DNA of 36,747 nucleotides. It comes from Actinomycetes bacterium (lineage in GTDB: Bacteria; Actinomycetota; Actinomycetes; Streptosporangiales; Streptosporangiaceae). Below the pieces are notes generated by a model. That model saw nothing but the letters and a program-made list of their open reading frames with translations. It was not told where the DNA came from and did not search any database. Shown in pieces: positions 1-7,152 of the stretch (position 1 is its first letter; every line of letters starts with the position of its first letter). The translations under genes and the position numbers were made by a program. The stretch spans positions 1 through 36,747 of the forward strand of contig JAJYTW010000020.1 in the NCBI GenBank assembly GCA_021792855.1, in the 5' to 3' direction.

Positions 1-1072
1 AGATCCGCCGGACCCCGGGCTCGGTCCGGATCAGCTCGATCGCCAGCGCGGCGTGGCCGGGCGTGTACCCGTTGCCGACCAGCATCGTCACGTCCGCCGC
101 CACGCCCTCGGCGCCGAGGGCGGCGGCCGTGAACGAGGTGGCCATCGAGAAGAAGATCACCGTGCCGCCCTGCGCGGTCGCCAGGATCGCGCCGCCCTCG
201 CAGCCGGGAACGTCCACGCAGACGACCGTGACATCGGCCGGACCGCCCGCGCCGGCCACCGCCTCGGACAGCCCCACCGGGTCGGTCGCGTCGGCGATCA
301 CCACCTCGTCGACCAGGCCGGTCACGCCGTCCGGCCCGGTGGCCGCGGCCAGCACGGCCGCCTCGCGGTCGTGCGGCACCACGCCGATCACCCGGCCCGC
401 CCCGGCCCGCCGGGCCGCGGCCGCGGACAGCGACCCGCTCTTGCCCGCGGCGCCGATCACGGCAACCACCGGCGCCCTGCGGCCTTCGCCGCCGTCCTGG
501 CCGGCCGCCGCGGCGACCACCCGGTGGGTCAGCGCCGGGGCGCCGCAGACGTCCATCACCGCCAGCGACAGCGGCGCCGGCAGGTCATCGGGCAGCACGG
601 CCGCGATCGAGCGCCCGAACAGGACGGCGTGTCCGCGGCACGGAACCTGCTCGGAAGAGCCGTCCCAGTCCGCCAGGCCGTCGGTGATGACCAGCGGGGT
701 GAGGCTGAGCGACACCAGCGTCGCCACCTGATCACCGGGACGCAGGCCGAGCGGCGAGTCCGGGCCGACCGCCCGGACCACGCCGGTCAGCATGCCGCCG
801 GAGCCGGTCACCGGGTTCTGCATCTTGCCGCGCTCGGCGACGATCCCGAGCACGGCCGCGCGCATCGCGTCGGCGCCGCCGCCGGTCGAGGTCCGCAACT
901 GCCGGAAGGAAGCCGCGTCCAGGTTCAGCCGCCGCACATCGATCAGCACCTCGTCGGGCCAGATCGCCTCGCTGGCGTCCAGCTTCCACGCCGCCTGCGG
1001 CAGCACGCCGGCCGGCTCGAGCACGCGATGCAGGCCCAGCGGCGACCCGGGCGCGCGATCCGATCCCGTCAC
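1..1072 (-). CDS. kdd: L-erythro-3,5-diaminohexanoate dehydrogenase, 3' end cut by the window
   Basis: This enzyme oxidises L-erythro-3,5-diaminohexanoate to 5-amino-3-oxohexanoate with NAD(P) in lysine degradation. The frame reads openly from a GTG at 1072 to the window edge (357 codons), so the last few residues are missing. The N-terminus has the family signature GSPLGLHRVLEPAGVLPQ, followed by LNLDAASFRQL, and a dinucleotide-binding loop GAAGKSGS lies near the middle. The start is chosen because GGAAGGGA lies 8-9 bases upstream; an in-frame ATG at 1099 is possible but has no good ribosome site. It is divergent from kamA, which makes the first intermediate of the same pathway, and this supports the call. 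The aminomutase, cleavage-enzyme and ammonia-lyase genes may lie off the left edge. Confidence 0.85.
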   Translation of the reverse strand, partial: MTGSDRAPGSPLGLHRVLEPAGVLPQAAWKLDASEAIWPDEVLIDVRRLNLDAASFRQLRTSTGGGADAMRAAVLGIVAERGKMQNPVTGSGGMLTGVVRAVGPDSPLGLRPGDQVATLVSLSLTPLVITDGLADWDGSSEQVPCRGHAVLFGRSIAAVLPDDLPAPLSLAVMDVCGAPALTHRVVAAAAGQDGGEGRRAPVVAVIGAAGKSGSLSAAAARRAGAGRVIGVVPHDREAAVLAAATGPDGVTGLVDEVVIADATDPVGLSEAVAGAGGPADVTVVCVDVPGCEGGAILATAQGGTVIFFSMATSFTAAALGAEGVAADVTMLVGNGYTPGHAALAIELIRTEPGVRRI

Positions 1073-1162
1073 CTGACCATCCCTTCCGACCACCGCCATC
1101 GCGGCCCTGGTGCAATGCTGTCCGACCGGGTTACGCTATGAAGGCACATCAATAGAATTTCT

Positions 1163-1178
1163 TGTATCGAACTATACA
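1163..1178. promoter_or_regulatory. Inverted repeat TGTAT-N6-ATACA between kdd and kamA
   Basis: In the 290-base divergent gap, an AT-rich patch holds a perfect 5-base inverted repeat with a 6-base spacer. Read on the minus strand it contains TATAGT, a good -10 box about 100 bases before kdd. A repeat overlapping a -10 box is typical of a repressor site. I see no clear -35 box, and no gene in the window is an obvious dedicated regulator. The rest of the gap (1073-1162 and 1179-1344) shows no gene. Confidence 0.4.
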
Positions 1179-1362
1179 GACAGAAGCTTCTTGCGTACCC
1201 TGCCCATCTCGCAGGTTATCGTTCGGTTTAGCGGGCGGGAAGCCCCTGCCGCGAACGAGTCCCAGCGGGGCCGGGCGCGGTCGCGGGGCCGAGTCGCGGG
1301 GCCGGGAGGCCAACACCGGCTGGCAGATCGCCAGCCGGCAGCACGAAGGAGGCATCGGCGCG

Positions 1363-2772
1363 GTGATCGAGCAACCCTATGTCTATCGGCGCGTCGAACT
1401 TGCCGAGCCGGACTGGCGCAGGTTCCCCGGCTGGGCCGGGGTCAGCACGCAGGACTGGGAGTCCGCGCAATGGCAGCGGGCGCACTGCGTGAAGAACGTC
1501 CGGCAACTGCGGGACCTGCTCGGCGACGGGGTCGACGAGCGGTTCTACGCCGACCTGGAGCGGGACCAGGCCGAGCGGGCCACGATGTCGATGCTGGTAA
1601 CGCCGCAGATGATGAACACGATCGTCCCGGCACTCGCGCCCAGCGACCCCGGCTTCACCGACGCGCTGTACGCGGACCCGGTGCGCCGGTACATGATCCC
1701 GGTGATCAGCGACCGCCGTGCCGACTGGCCGTCCCACCCCTACTCGTCCAGGGACTCGCTGCACGAGGCCGAGATGTGGGTGGTCGAGGGGCTTACCCAC
1801 CGGTACCCGACCAAGGTGCTCGCCGAGGTGCTGCCGACCTGCCCGCAGTACTGCGGCCACTGCACCCGGATGGACCTGGTCGGCAACCCCACGCCGCAGA
1901 TCAGCAAGCACAAGTTCACCCTGGCCAGGGATGACCGGTTCGGCGCGATGATCAGCTACCTGCGGGCCAACCCGGGCGTCAGGGACGTGGTGGTTTCCGG
2001 CGGTGACGTCGCCAACCTGCCGTGGCCGCGGCTGGAGTCCTTCGTCGCCGACCTGATGACGATCGAGTCGGTCCGCGACATCCGGCTGGCCAGCAAGGCG
2101 CTGATGGGCCTGCCGCAGTACTGGCTGAGCGATGAGGTCCGGGCCGGCATGGAGCGGCTTGCCGCCACCGCCAGGGACCGCGGCGTGTCCCTCGCGCTGC
2201 ACACCCACGTCAACGCGGCCCAGTCGGTAACCCCGTTGGTCGCCAGGGCGGCTCGGGCGATGCTGGACACCGGCATCAGGGATGTCAGGAACCAGGGCGT
2301 GCTGCTCCGCGGCGTGAACACCACCCCGGACGCGCTGCTTGACCTGTGCTTCGCGCTGCTGGACGACGCCAAGATCATGCCGTACTACTTCTACCTCTGC
2401 GACATGATCCCGAACGCCGAGCACTGGCGGCTGAGCCTGGCCGAGGCCCAGCACCTGCAGCACCAGATCATGGGCTACCTGCCGGGCTTCGCCACGCCGC
2501 GGGTGCTCTGCGACGTGCCGTACGTCGGCAAGCGCTGGGTGCACCAGGTGTCTCGGTACGACACCGAGACCGGCATCTCGTACTGGACCAAGAACTACCG
2601 GACCGCCGTCGAGGCCGATGACGAGGGCGCGCTCCAGCGCGAGTACGAGTACTACGACCCGATCTACACGCTGCCGGAGTCCGGCCAGGCGTGGTGGCGG
2701 GCCCGCGCGGCCGCTCAGGCCGATCGGCCCGCGCAGGCCGCCGAGCCGTCGCCGGTGCACGCCCCCGCCTAG
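1363..2772 (+). CDS. kamA: Lysine 2,3-aminomutase (radical SAM, PLP-dependent)
   Basis: The enzyme moves the amino group of L-lysine from C2 to C3, giving L-beta-lysine. The 469-residue protein has the radical SAM cluster motif CxxxCxxC (C160, C164, C167 in CPQYCGHC), a GGD motif (VVSGGD) and two aspartates, D347 and D384, at the places where clostridial KamA binds the lysine side-chain amine. The likely PLP lysine is K390 in VPYVGKRW; the classical PGGGGK loop is absent, so this belongs to a divergent branch. The start is GTG 1363 because GAAGGAGG lies 10 bases upstream; the open frame runs back to a TTG at 1162, but that part is low-complexity and lacks a ribosome site. The stop overlaps that of the convergent transporter gene in a shared CTAG. 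Kdd next door supports a catabolic role; beta-lysine for osmoprotection or antibiotic synthesis is an alternative. Confidence 0.88.
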   Translation: MIEQPYVYRRVELAEPDWRRFPGWAGVSTQDWESAQWQRAHCVKNVRQLRDLLGDGVDERFYADLERDQAERATMSMLVTPQMMNTIVPALAPSDPGFTDALYADPVRRYMIPVISDRRADWPSHPYSSRDSLHEAEMWVVEGLTHRYPTKVLAEVLPTCPQYCGHCTRMDLVGNPTPQISKHKFTLARDDRFGAMISYLRANPGVRDVVVSGGDVANLPWPRLESFVADLMTIESVRDIRLASKALMGLPQYWLSDEVRAGMERLAATARDRGVSLALHTHVNAAQSVTPLVARAARAMLDTGIRDVRNQGVLLRGVNTTPDALLDLCFALLDDAKIMPYYFYLCDMIPNAEHWRLSLAEAQHLQHQIMGYLPGFATPRVLCDVPYVGKRWVHQVSRYDTETGISYWTKNYRTAVEADDEGALQREYEYYDPIYTLPESGQAWWRARAAAQADRPAQAAEPSPVHAPA

Positions 2773-4118
2773 CGGCCGGGAGCGCCGGGCGCGGCCCGGG
2801 CGTCGTAACGCCACAGGGCCGGCAGCGCAAGGCACACGATCGCGGCCCCGAGCAGGCTGGCCAGGCCGCCGGTGACCACGGCCAGCCGGACCGATCCGGT
2901 GACCGTCGCCACCGCGCCGGTCTCGACGTTGCCGAGCGGCTCCCCGGTGGAATAGCTGATCATTTCCAGCCCGGCGAGCCTGCCGCGCACCCGGGCCGGG
3001 ATGGACTGGTTCCACATCGTCATCCGGAACAGCCCGCTGACCGTGTCGGCGGCGCCCGCCACGGCGAGGGCGAGCACCGCCAGGGCCAGGCCGGGAGCCA
3101 GCCCGAACGCGGTGATCGCGATGCCCCAGCCGCAGACCGCGAGCGCGATAGCCCGGCCGTGCCGGTGCACCTGCCGGGTCCAGCGGCTAGTGAGACTGAC
3201 CGCGACCGCGCCGAAGCCCGGGGCCGCGTACAGCACTCCGAGCACGGCCGGGCCGCCGAGGCTGGCGGCGACCTGCGGGAAGACCGCGTACGGCGCGCCG
3301 AACAGCATCGCCCCGAGGTCGATCAGGTAGGTGCCGAGCAGATCCGGCCTGCTCCGGGCATACCGCATCCCCGCCGCCAGGCCGCGCAGGCTCGGGCCGT
3401 CCCCGTCCCCGTCTCCGTGCCCGTCCGATCGGCTGCCCGCCATCGCCCCGAACGGCAGCACCGCCACAGCGCACGCCGCAGCGGCGATCAGGTACGCCAC
3501 CGGAGCGCCGCCGGTCAGCAGCAGCCCGGCCAGCAGCGGCCCGCCGACCTGGGCGGCGGTGCCCAGCAGCGAGGCAAGGGCCGAGGCCCCGTGCAGGTCC
3601 TCGCGCGCGATCAGGGTCGGCACGATGGCCTCCACCGATGGCCGCTGCAACCCGAACACCCCAGCCAGCAGTCCCCCGGCCAGGAACAGCACCCAGAGCC
3701 GCTGCCACAGCAGGGCGTTCACGGCGAGCGCGACCATGCAGGCGGCCGCCCCGGCCTGGGTGGCCACGATCAGGACGCGCCGCTCAACGGCGTCAGCGAG
3801 CACCCCGCCGACCAGGCCGGCGATCAGCACGGGTACCAGTTCCGCCGCGCTGACCAGGCCCACCACGAGCGAGGATCGCGACAGCTGATACGCCTGATAC
3901 GGCACGGCGACGTAACAGATCATCGCGCTGACCGTGCCCGCCGCCTGTCCCGCGTACAGCAGCCGGAACTGCCGCGCATGCCGGAACGGCGCGAGATCCG
4001 GCCGCAGTCGCGCACTGGCCGCCCGGAGCCGGGAGGCAGCGGGCCCGAGCCGGGAGACGGCCTGCCGGGGACCCGGCCCGCCCTGCCGCCGGCCCGGCGG
4101 TCGCTGCGCGTCGTCCAT
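2769..4118 (-). CDS. MFS transporter, EntS/MFS_3-like exporter family
   Basis: A 449-residue membrane protein with about twelve hydrophobic segments. The first begins near residue 55 (FRLLYAGQAAGTVSAM), the loop GGVLADAVERRVL matches the MFS motif between segments 2 and 3, and MWNQSIPARVRGRLAGLE is typical of the MFS_3 branch, whose members export siderophores or drugs. A hydrophilic, glycine- and aspartate-rich loop separates the two halves. The start is ATG 4118, but there is no clear Shine-Dalgarno sequence; a 15-base palindrome sits just upstream. The gene is divergent from an O-methyltransferase 75 bases away, and its stop codon overlaps that of kamA. The substrate cannot be read from the sequence. 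Confidence 0.82.
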   Translation of the reverse strand: MDDAQRPPGRRQGGPGPRQAVSRLGPAASRLRAASARLRPDLAPFRHARQFRLLYAGQAAGTVSAMICYVAVPYQAYQLSRSSLVVGLVSAAELVPVLIAGLVGGVLADAVERRVLIVATQAGAAACMVALAVNALLWQRLWVLFLAGGLLAGVFGLQRPSVEAIVPTLIAREDLHGASALASLLGTAAQVGGPLLAGLLLTGGAPVAYLIAAAACAVAVLPFGAMAGSRSDGHGDGDGDGPSLRGLAAGMRYARSRPDLLGTYLIDLGAMLFGAPYAVFPQVAASLGGPAVLGVLYAAPGFGAVAVSLTSRWTRQVHRHGRAIALAVCGWGIAITAFGLAPGLALAVLALAVAGAADTVSGLFRMTMWNQSIPARVRGRLAGLEMISYSTGEPLGNVETGAVATVTGSVRLAVVTGGLASLLGAAIVCLALPALWRYDARAAPGAPGR

Positions 4119-4120
4119 GA

Positions 4121-4135
4121 GGCAGCAATGCTGCC
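4121..4135. promoter_or_regulatory. Palindrome GGCAGCAATGCTGCC before the transporter start
   Basis: Two 7-base arms flank a single central base, only two bases upstream of the transporter ATG and inside the 75-base divergent gap shared with the O-methyltransferase. The one-base loop makes an RNA hairpin unlikely, so a DNA operator is the better reading. No regulator can be assigned. Confidence 0.35.
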
Positions 4136-4180
4136 CGCCCGCGAGACCGATGTCGACCGGTTTTCCCGGCCGCACTCGGC

Positions 4181-4186
4181 TACTGT
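4181..4186 (+). promoter_or_regulatory. -10 box TACTGT for a probable leaderless O-methyltransferase mRNA
   Basis: TACTGT fits TAnnnT and ends seven bases before ATG 4194, which has no Shine-Dalgarno sequence. Transcription would begin at or next to the start codon. I see no convincing -35 box. Confidence 0.45.
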
Positions 4187-4193
4187 CGGCGCT

Positions 4194-4853
4194 ATGGCAC
4201 GAGCGAGCGGGCAGTTGAGCGATGCCCTGAACGAGTACGTCACCGCACACAGCGCGCACCCCGATGAGGTGCTGCGGGACCTAGCCGCCGAAACCGCGCG
4301 GCTGTTCCCGGAAGACGCCGACATGCAGATCGGCCCCGGTCAGGGAACCTTCATGACCATGCTGGCGCGGCTGATCGGCGCGCGAAGCGCGATCGAGGTA
4401 GGCACATTCACCGGATACTCATCGATCTGCATCGCGCGCGGGCTTGCCGCCGGCGGCCGGCTGCGGTGCTTCGACGTCAGCGCCGAGTTCACGGCCGTTG
4501 CGCGGCGCTACTGGCAGCGGGCCGGCCTGGCGGACCAGATCGAGTTGCGGCTCGGCCCGGCCGCGGACAACCTGGCCGACCTGGACCCCGGCACCCGGTT
4601 CGACTACGCGTTCATCGACGCCGACAAGACCGGCTACCCCCGGTACTGGGACCTGATCGTGCCGCTCGTCCGGCCCGGCGGGCTGATCCTGGTCGACAAC
4701 ACGCTCTCGCACGGCCGCGTCGTCGACGACGCCGAGCAGGGCGAGAGCGTGCGGGCCATCCGCGAGTTCAATGCCCGCGCGCTGGCCGACCACCGGACCG
4801 AGGTCGTGCTGCTGCCGATCGGCGACGGCCTGACCATGGCCCGCCGGCTCTGA
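4194..4853 (+). CDS. Catechol-type O-methyltransferase (SAM-dependent, methyltransferase family 3)
   Basis: A 219-residue class I methyltransferase of the COMT/caffeoyl-CoA type, expected to methylate a phenolic hydroxyl with SAM and a divalent metal. Motif I is IEVGTFTGYSSICIARGL near residues 62-79. FIDADKTGY near residue 140 and the VDNTLSHGRV stretch carry the metal-binding Asp/Asp-Asn residues. The length is normal for the bacterial family. There is no ribosome-binding site, but a -10 box ends seven bases upstream, so the mRNA is probably leaderless. The last 16 bases of the gene, including the stop, are repeated twice more immediately downstream. The divergent exporter may act on the same or a related compound; that is inference. 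Confidence 0.85.
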   Translation: MARASGQLSDALNEYVTAHSAHPDEVLRDLAAETARLFPEDADMQIGPGQGTFMTMLARLIGARSAIEVGTFTGYSSICIARGLAAGGRLRCFDVSAEFTAVARRYWQRAGLADQIELRLGPAADNLADLDPGTRFDYAFIDADKTGYPRYWDLIVPLVRPGGLILVDNTLSHGRVVDDAEQGESVRAIREFNARALADHRTEVVLLPIGDGLTMARRL

Positions 4854-4885
4854 GGCCCGCCGGCTCTGAGGCCCGCCGGCTCTGG
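4838..4885. repeat. Three tandem copies of a 16-base unit over the O-methyltransferase stop codon
   Basis: The unit GGCCCGCCGGCTCTGA occurs at 4838-4853 and 4854-4869, and again at 4870-4885 with one change in the last base. The first copy encodes the protein's final ARRL and its TGA stop; the other two lie after the gene. This looks like local tandem duplication of a gene's 3' end. Confidence 0.9.
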
Positions 4886-4897
4886 CCCGACCGGTTC

Positions 4898-4914
4898 GCC
4901 CGGCCTGGCCGGGC
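4898..4914. terminator. Palindrome between convergent O-methyltransferase and nitrilase genes
   Basis: GCCCGGCC-T-GGCCGGGC is a perfect 8-base inverted repeat and could fold with a loop of a few bases in RNA from either strand. It sits between two converging genes and touches the nitrilase stop codon. There is no T tract, as is common for terminators in high-GC actinomycetes. Confidence 0.45.
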
Positions 4915-5804
4915 TAGCCCGCCGCCCCGGCCGGCGCCGAGTGCAGGTACCGGTCGTACAGGTCCGGACGCCGGTCGGCGTGGGCGTCGTTGCGCGGGCC
5001 GCTGGCCTTGTCCCTGGCCCGGCCGAGGTCGCACGAGGCGAGCAGCAGTTCCGGCTCCGCGTCCCCTGATGGCCCGGCCACGCTGGCGGGCCCGGCCAGC
5101 GGGTAGCCGTCCGGCCCGGCGATGACGCTCCCGCCGGTCCAGCCCACGCCGCGCTCGGTGCCGCACCGGCAGGCGGCGGCCACGAACATCCGGTTGGCGT
5201 ACGCAGCCGCCTGAATGTTGACCGTCATCAGCGGCCGCTCACCCGGCGGGAACGGCTCGAACGGCCAGTTCGTGGGCACGGTGAGCAGGTCCGCACCGGC
5301 CAGGGCCGGCAGCCGGACCCACTCGGGGAACTCGGCGTCGTAGCAGATCACCATCGAGACCCGGCCGTACCGGGTCTCGACGACCGGCGGCGGCTCGGCG
5401 CCCGGGGTGAACACGTCGGCCTCGGCGTCCCATAGGTGCGCCTTCCGGTACACCGCCCGGACGCCGCCGGCGTCCGCCAGCATCGCGCTGTTATACAGCA
5501 GGCCGTCATCGCCGATCTCGGCGAAGCCGCCGACGATCACGACTCCGTGCGCGGCGGCCAGCGCGGTCCACTCGGCGGCGGTCGGGCCGTCCGCGGGCTC
5601 CGCCAGCGACCTGGCCTCCGCAGCATCCGCGAACACGTAGCCCGATGGCGTCAGTTCCGGCAGCACGACGATCCCCGCGCCCGCGGCGGACGCCGCTGCC
5701 ACCGCGGCGGCGGCTGCCGCACGGTTGCCGTCCAGATCACCGATGCGCAGCCTGAGCTGGCAGCACGCGATCGTTACCGGCTCGGGCGTCACTTCTGTAC
5801 GCAC
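4914..5804 (-). CDS. Carbon-nitrogen hydrolase (nitrilase superfamily)
   Basis: A 296-residue cytoplasmic amidohydrolase of the nitrilase superfamily, which usually hydrolyses amides or carbamoyl amines. The catalytic triad is visible: E50 in LPELTPSG, K121 in YRKAHLWD and C154 in ICYDAEFPE. The single-domain length is normal. The start is a GTG at 5804 with only a weak upstream GGGTGGA; another in-frame GTG lies four codons further in. It converges on the O-methyltransferase and is divergent from the VOC gene, with 41 bases between the two starts. The motif R/Y-K-x-H-L-W-D resembles omega-amidase and N-carbamoylputrescine-type branches, but the substrate cannot be settled here. Confidence 0.83.
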   Translation of the reverse strand: MRTEVTPEPVTIACCQLRLRIGDLDGNRAAAAAAVAAASAAGAGIVVLPELTPSGYVFADAAEARSLAEPADGPTAAEWTALAAAHGVVIVGGFAEIGDDGLLYNSAMLADAGGVRAVYRKAHLWDAEADVFTPGAEPPPVVETRYGRVSMVICYDAEFPEWVRLPALAGADLLTVPTNWPFEPFPPGERPLMTVNIQAAAYANRMFVAAACRCGTERGVGWTGGSVIAGPDGYPLAGPASVAGPSGDAEPELLLASCDLGRARDKASGPRNDAHADRRPDLYDRYLHSAPAGAAG

Positions 5805-5831
5805 AATTCCACCCCACTGGTCGGCTCTAGA

Positions 5832-5837
5832 TACTAT
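5832..5837 (+). promoter_or_regulatory. -10 box TACTAT for a probable leaderless VOC gene
   Basis: TACTAT ends eight bases before ATG 5846, which lacks a Shine-Dalgarno sequence. A transcript starting here would begin at or just before the start codon. A weak -35 candidate, TTCCAC, lies 19 bases upstream. Confidence 0.45.
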
Positions 5838-5845
5838 GTCGCGCT

Positions 5846-6220
5846 ATGGCAGCGCTGTTCAGGAGGATCATCCCGATTCTGTTCGTCGGCAATCTAGAGG
5901 CCGAACGGGATTTCTACCTCCGGCTCGGATTCCGGGTCACCTACTCCGGACCCGAATACCCCTATTTCATCTCACTCGGGCATGGTCCAGTGGAATTCGG
6001 GCTGGAACTGCGGCGCGGCTTCTCCTCCTCCGATCCGAATCGGGTACTGACCTGGCAGTTCGGGGTCAGCGACCTGGACGAAGCCAAGAAGGCCTTCGAC
6101 AACGCCGGGGTCGCCTACCAGGAAGACCTGATGGCACCCGCCGAGGACTGGCAGTACCGGGTGCTGCACGCGCGCACCCCGAACGGCTACCACCTGCTCC
6201 TGGAGGAGGGCAGCGGCTAG
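5846..6220 (+). CDS. VOC/glyoxalase superfamily protein
   Basis: A 124-residue single-domain protein with the VOC fold pattern: IIPILFVGNLEAERDFYLRLGFRV at the start (beta-alpha-beta with the typical FY..LGF), an FGVSDLDEAKKAF stretch in the second half, and an ending RTPNGYHLLLEEG, where the family's second metal glutamate or strand normally lies. Relatives include bleomycin-binding proteins, glyoxalase I and ring-cleavage dioxygenases. A His-rich metal set is not obvious, so a binding or resistance role is as likely as catalysis. It is followed after 74 bases by a GntR regulator on the same strand. Confidence 0.75.
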   Translation: MAALFRRIIPILFVGNLEAERDFYLRLGFRVTYSGPEYPYFISLGHGPVEFGLELRRGFSSSDPNRVLTWQFGVSDLDEAKKAFDNAGVAYQEDLMAPAEDWQYRVLHARTPNGYHLLLEEGSG

Positions 6221-6294
6221 CCGTGCCTGCCACCCGCCGGGCGGCAGGTCCGGATATCGCCGTCGGGGCGCGGGCGCGGGCCGATTCGGTGACA

Positions 6295-7125
6295 ATGACA
6301 TATCGATGGCAGCACACCGACCGCTGCCGCGACCGGCAGCCGGATCCGGGGGTGAGGACAGCGGCGACCGAACCCGTGTACCTGCGCGTGCTCGACGACC
6401 TGCGGTCCAGGATCAGGTCCGGTGTCCTCGAGCCGGGCGCGCGGGTGCCATCCCGCAACGCGATCATCGCGAACTACGGCGTCGGCGAGACGGCCGCCAA
6501 GCACGCGCTCGCGGTGCTGATCGCCGAGGGGCTGATCGAGGGCCGGCCCGGCTCGGGGTGCTACGTCCGCAAGGCGCCCGCGCCCACCGTGCTCGAGCAC
6601 GACCGGCCGCAGTTCCCCGGATCCCCGTTCGGCATCCCGGAGACGGTCCCGGTCGGCGATGATCCGCCGCAGACCATCACCCGGCGGCTGAGCTGGGAGC
6701 ACCGGACCGACCAGGTGCCCGCCGCGCCCCAGGTCGCCGCAAGCCTCGGCATCGCCGCCGGCGACGCGGTGGTGATGACCAGATACCTGCTCAGCTCGGA
6801 CGGCGAGCCAGTGCAGCTTGCCACCAGCTACGAGCCGGCCGCCCTGACCGACGGGACCCCGGTGGCGATCCCGGAGCAGGGACCGATGGCCGGGCGCGGC
6901 GTCATCGAGCGGATGCGCTCGATCGGGGTAGCCGTCGACGAGGTCACCGAGGATGTGTCGGTCCGGCCATCGCTGCGCGGCGAGGCGGACGAACTCGCCG
7001 TCCCGCCAGGGGCGGCCGTCCTGGCGGTCCGCCGGGTGCACTACGCCGCCGGACGGGCGGTGGAGACCACCGACGTCGTCGTTCCGGCCGACCGGTTCAC
7101 GCTCCGCTACCGGTTCCCGGCCTGA
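6295..7125 (+). CDS. GntR-family transcriptional regulator with UTRA domain
   Basis: A one-component regulator of the HutC subfamily. Residues about 26-93 form the winged helix-turn-helix (VYLRVLDDLRSRIRSGVLE, VPSRNAIIANYGVGETAAKH, ending GRPGSGCYV). Residues about 115-270 match a UTRA ligand-binding domain, with the typical YLLSSDGEPVQLATSY strand pair. The start is uncertain: ATG 6295 gives 276 residues, while GTG 6352 places the DNA-binding domain close to the N-terminus as is usual and gives 257. Neither has a strong ribosome site. The neighbours do not reveal the ligand; the VOC gene upstream and the LuxR gene 27 bases downstream lie on the same strand. Confidence 0.85.
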   Translation: MTYRWQHTDRCRDRQPDPGVRTAATEPVYLRVLDDLRSRIRSGVLEPGARVPSRNAIIANYGVGETAAKHALAVLIAEGLIEGRPGSGCYVRKAPAPTVLEHDRPQFPGSPFGIPETVPVGDDPPQTITRRLSWEHRTDQVPAAPQVAASLGIAAGDAVVMTRYLLSSDGEPVQLATSYEPAALTDGTPVAIPEQGPMAGRGVIERMRSIGVAVDEVTEDVSVRPSLRGEADELAVPPGAAVLAVRRVHYAAGRAVETTDVVVPADRFTLRYRFPA

Positions 7126-7152
7126 CGGGACGCCCGGACTTCTCAGCCAGTC

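Noticed and set aside
1162-1362. N-terminal extension of KamA from a TTG codon
   Set aside because: The frame is open, but the residues are low-complexity, do not resemble KamA and would run over the inverted repeat; GTG 1363 has a strong ribosome site.
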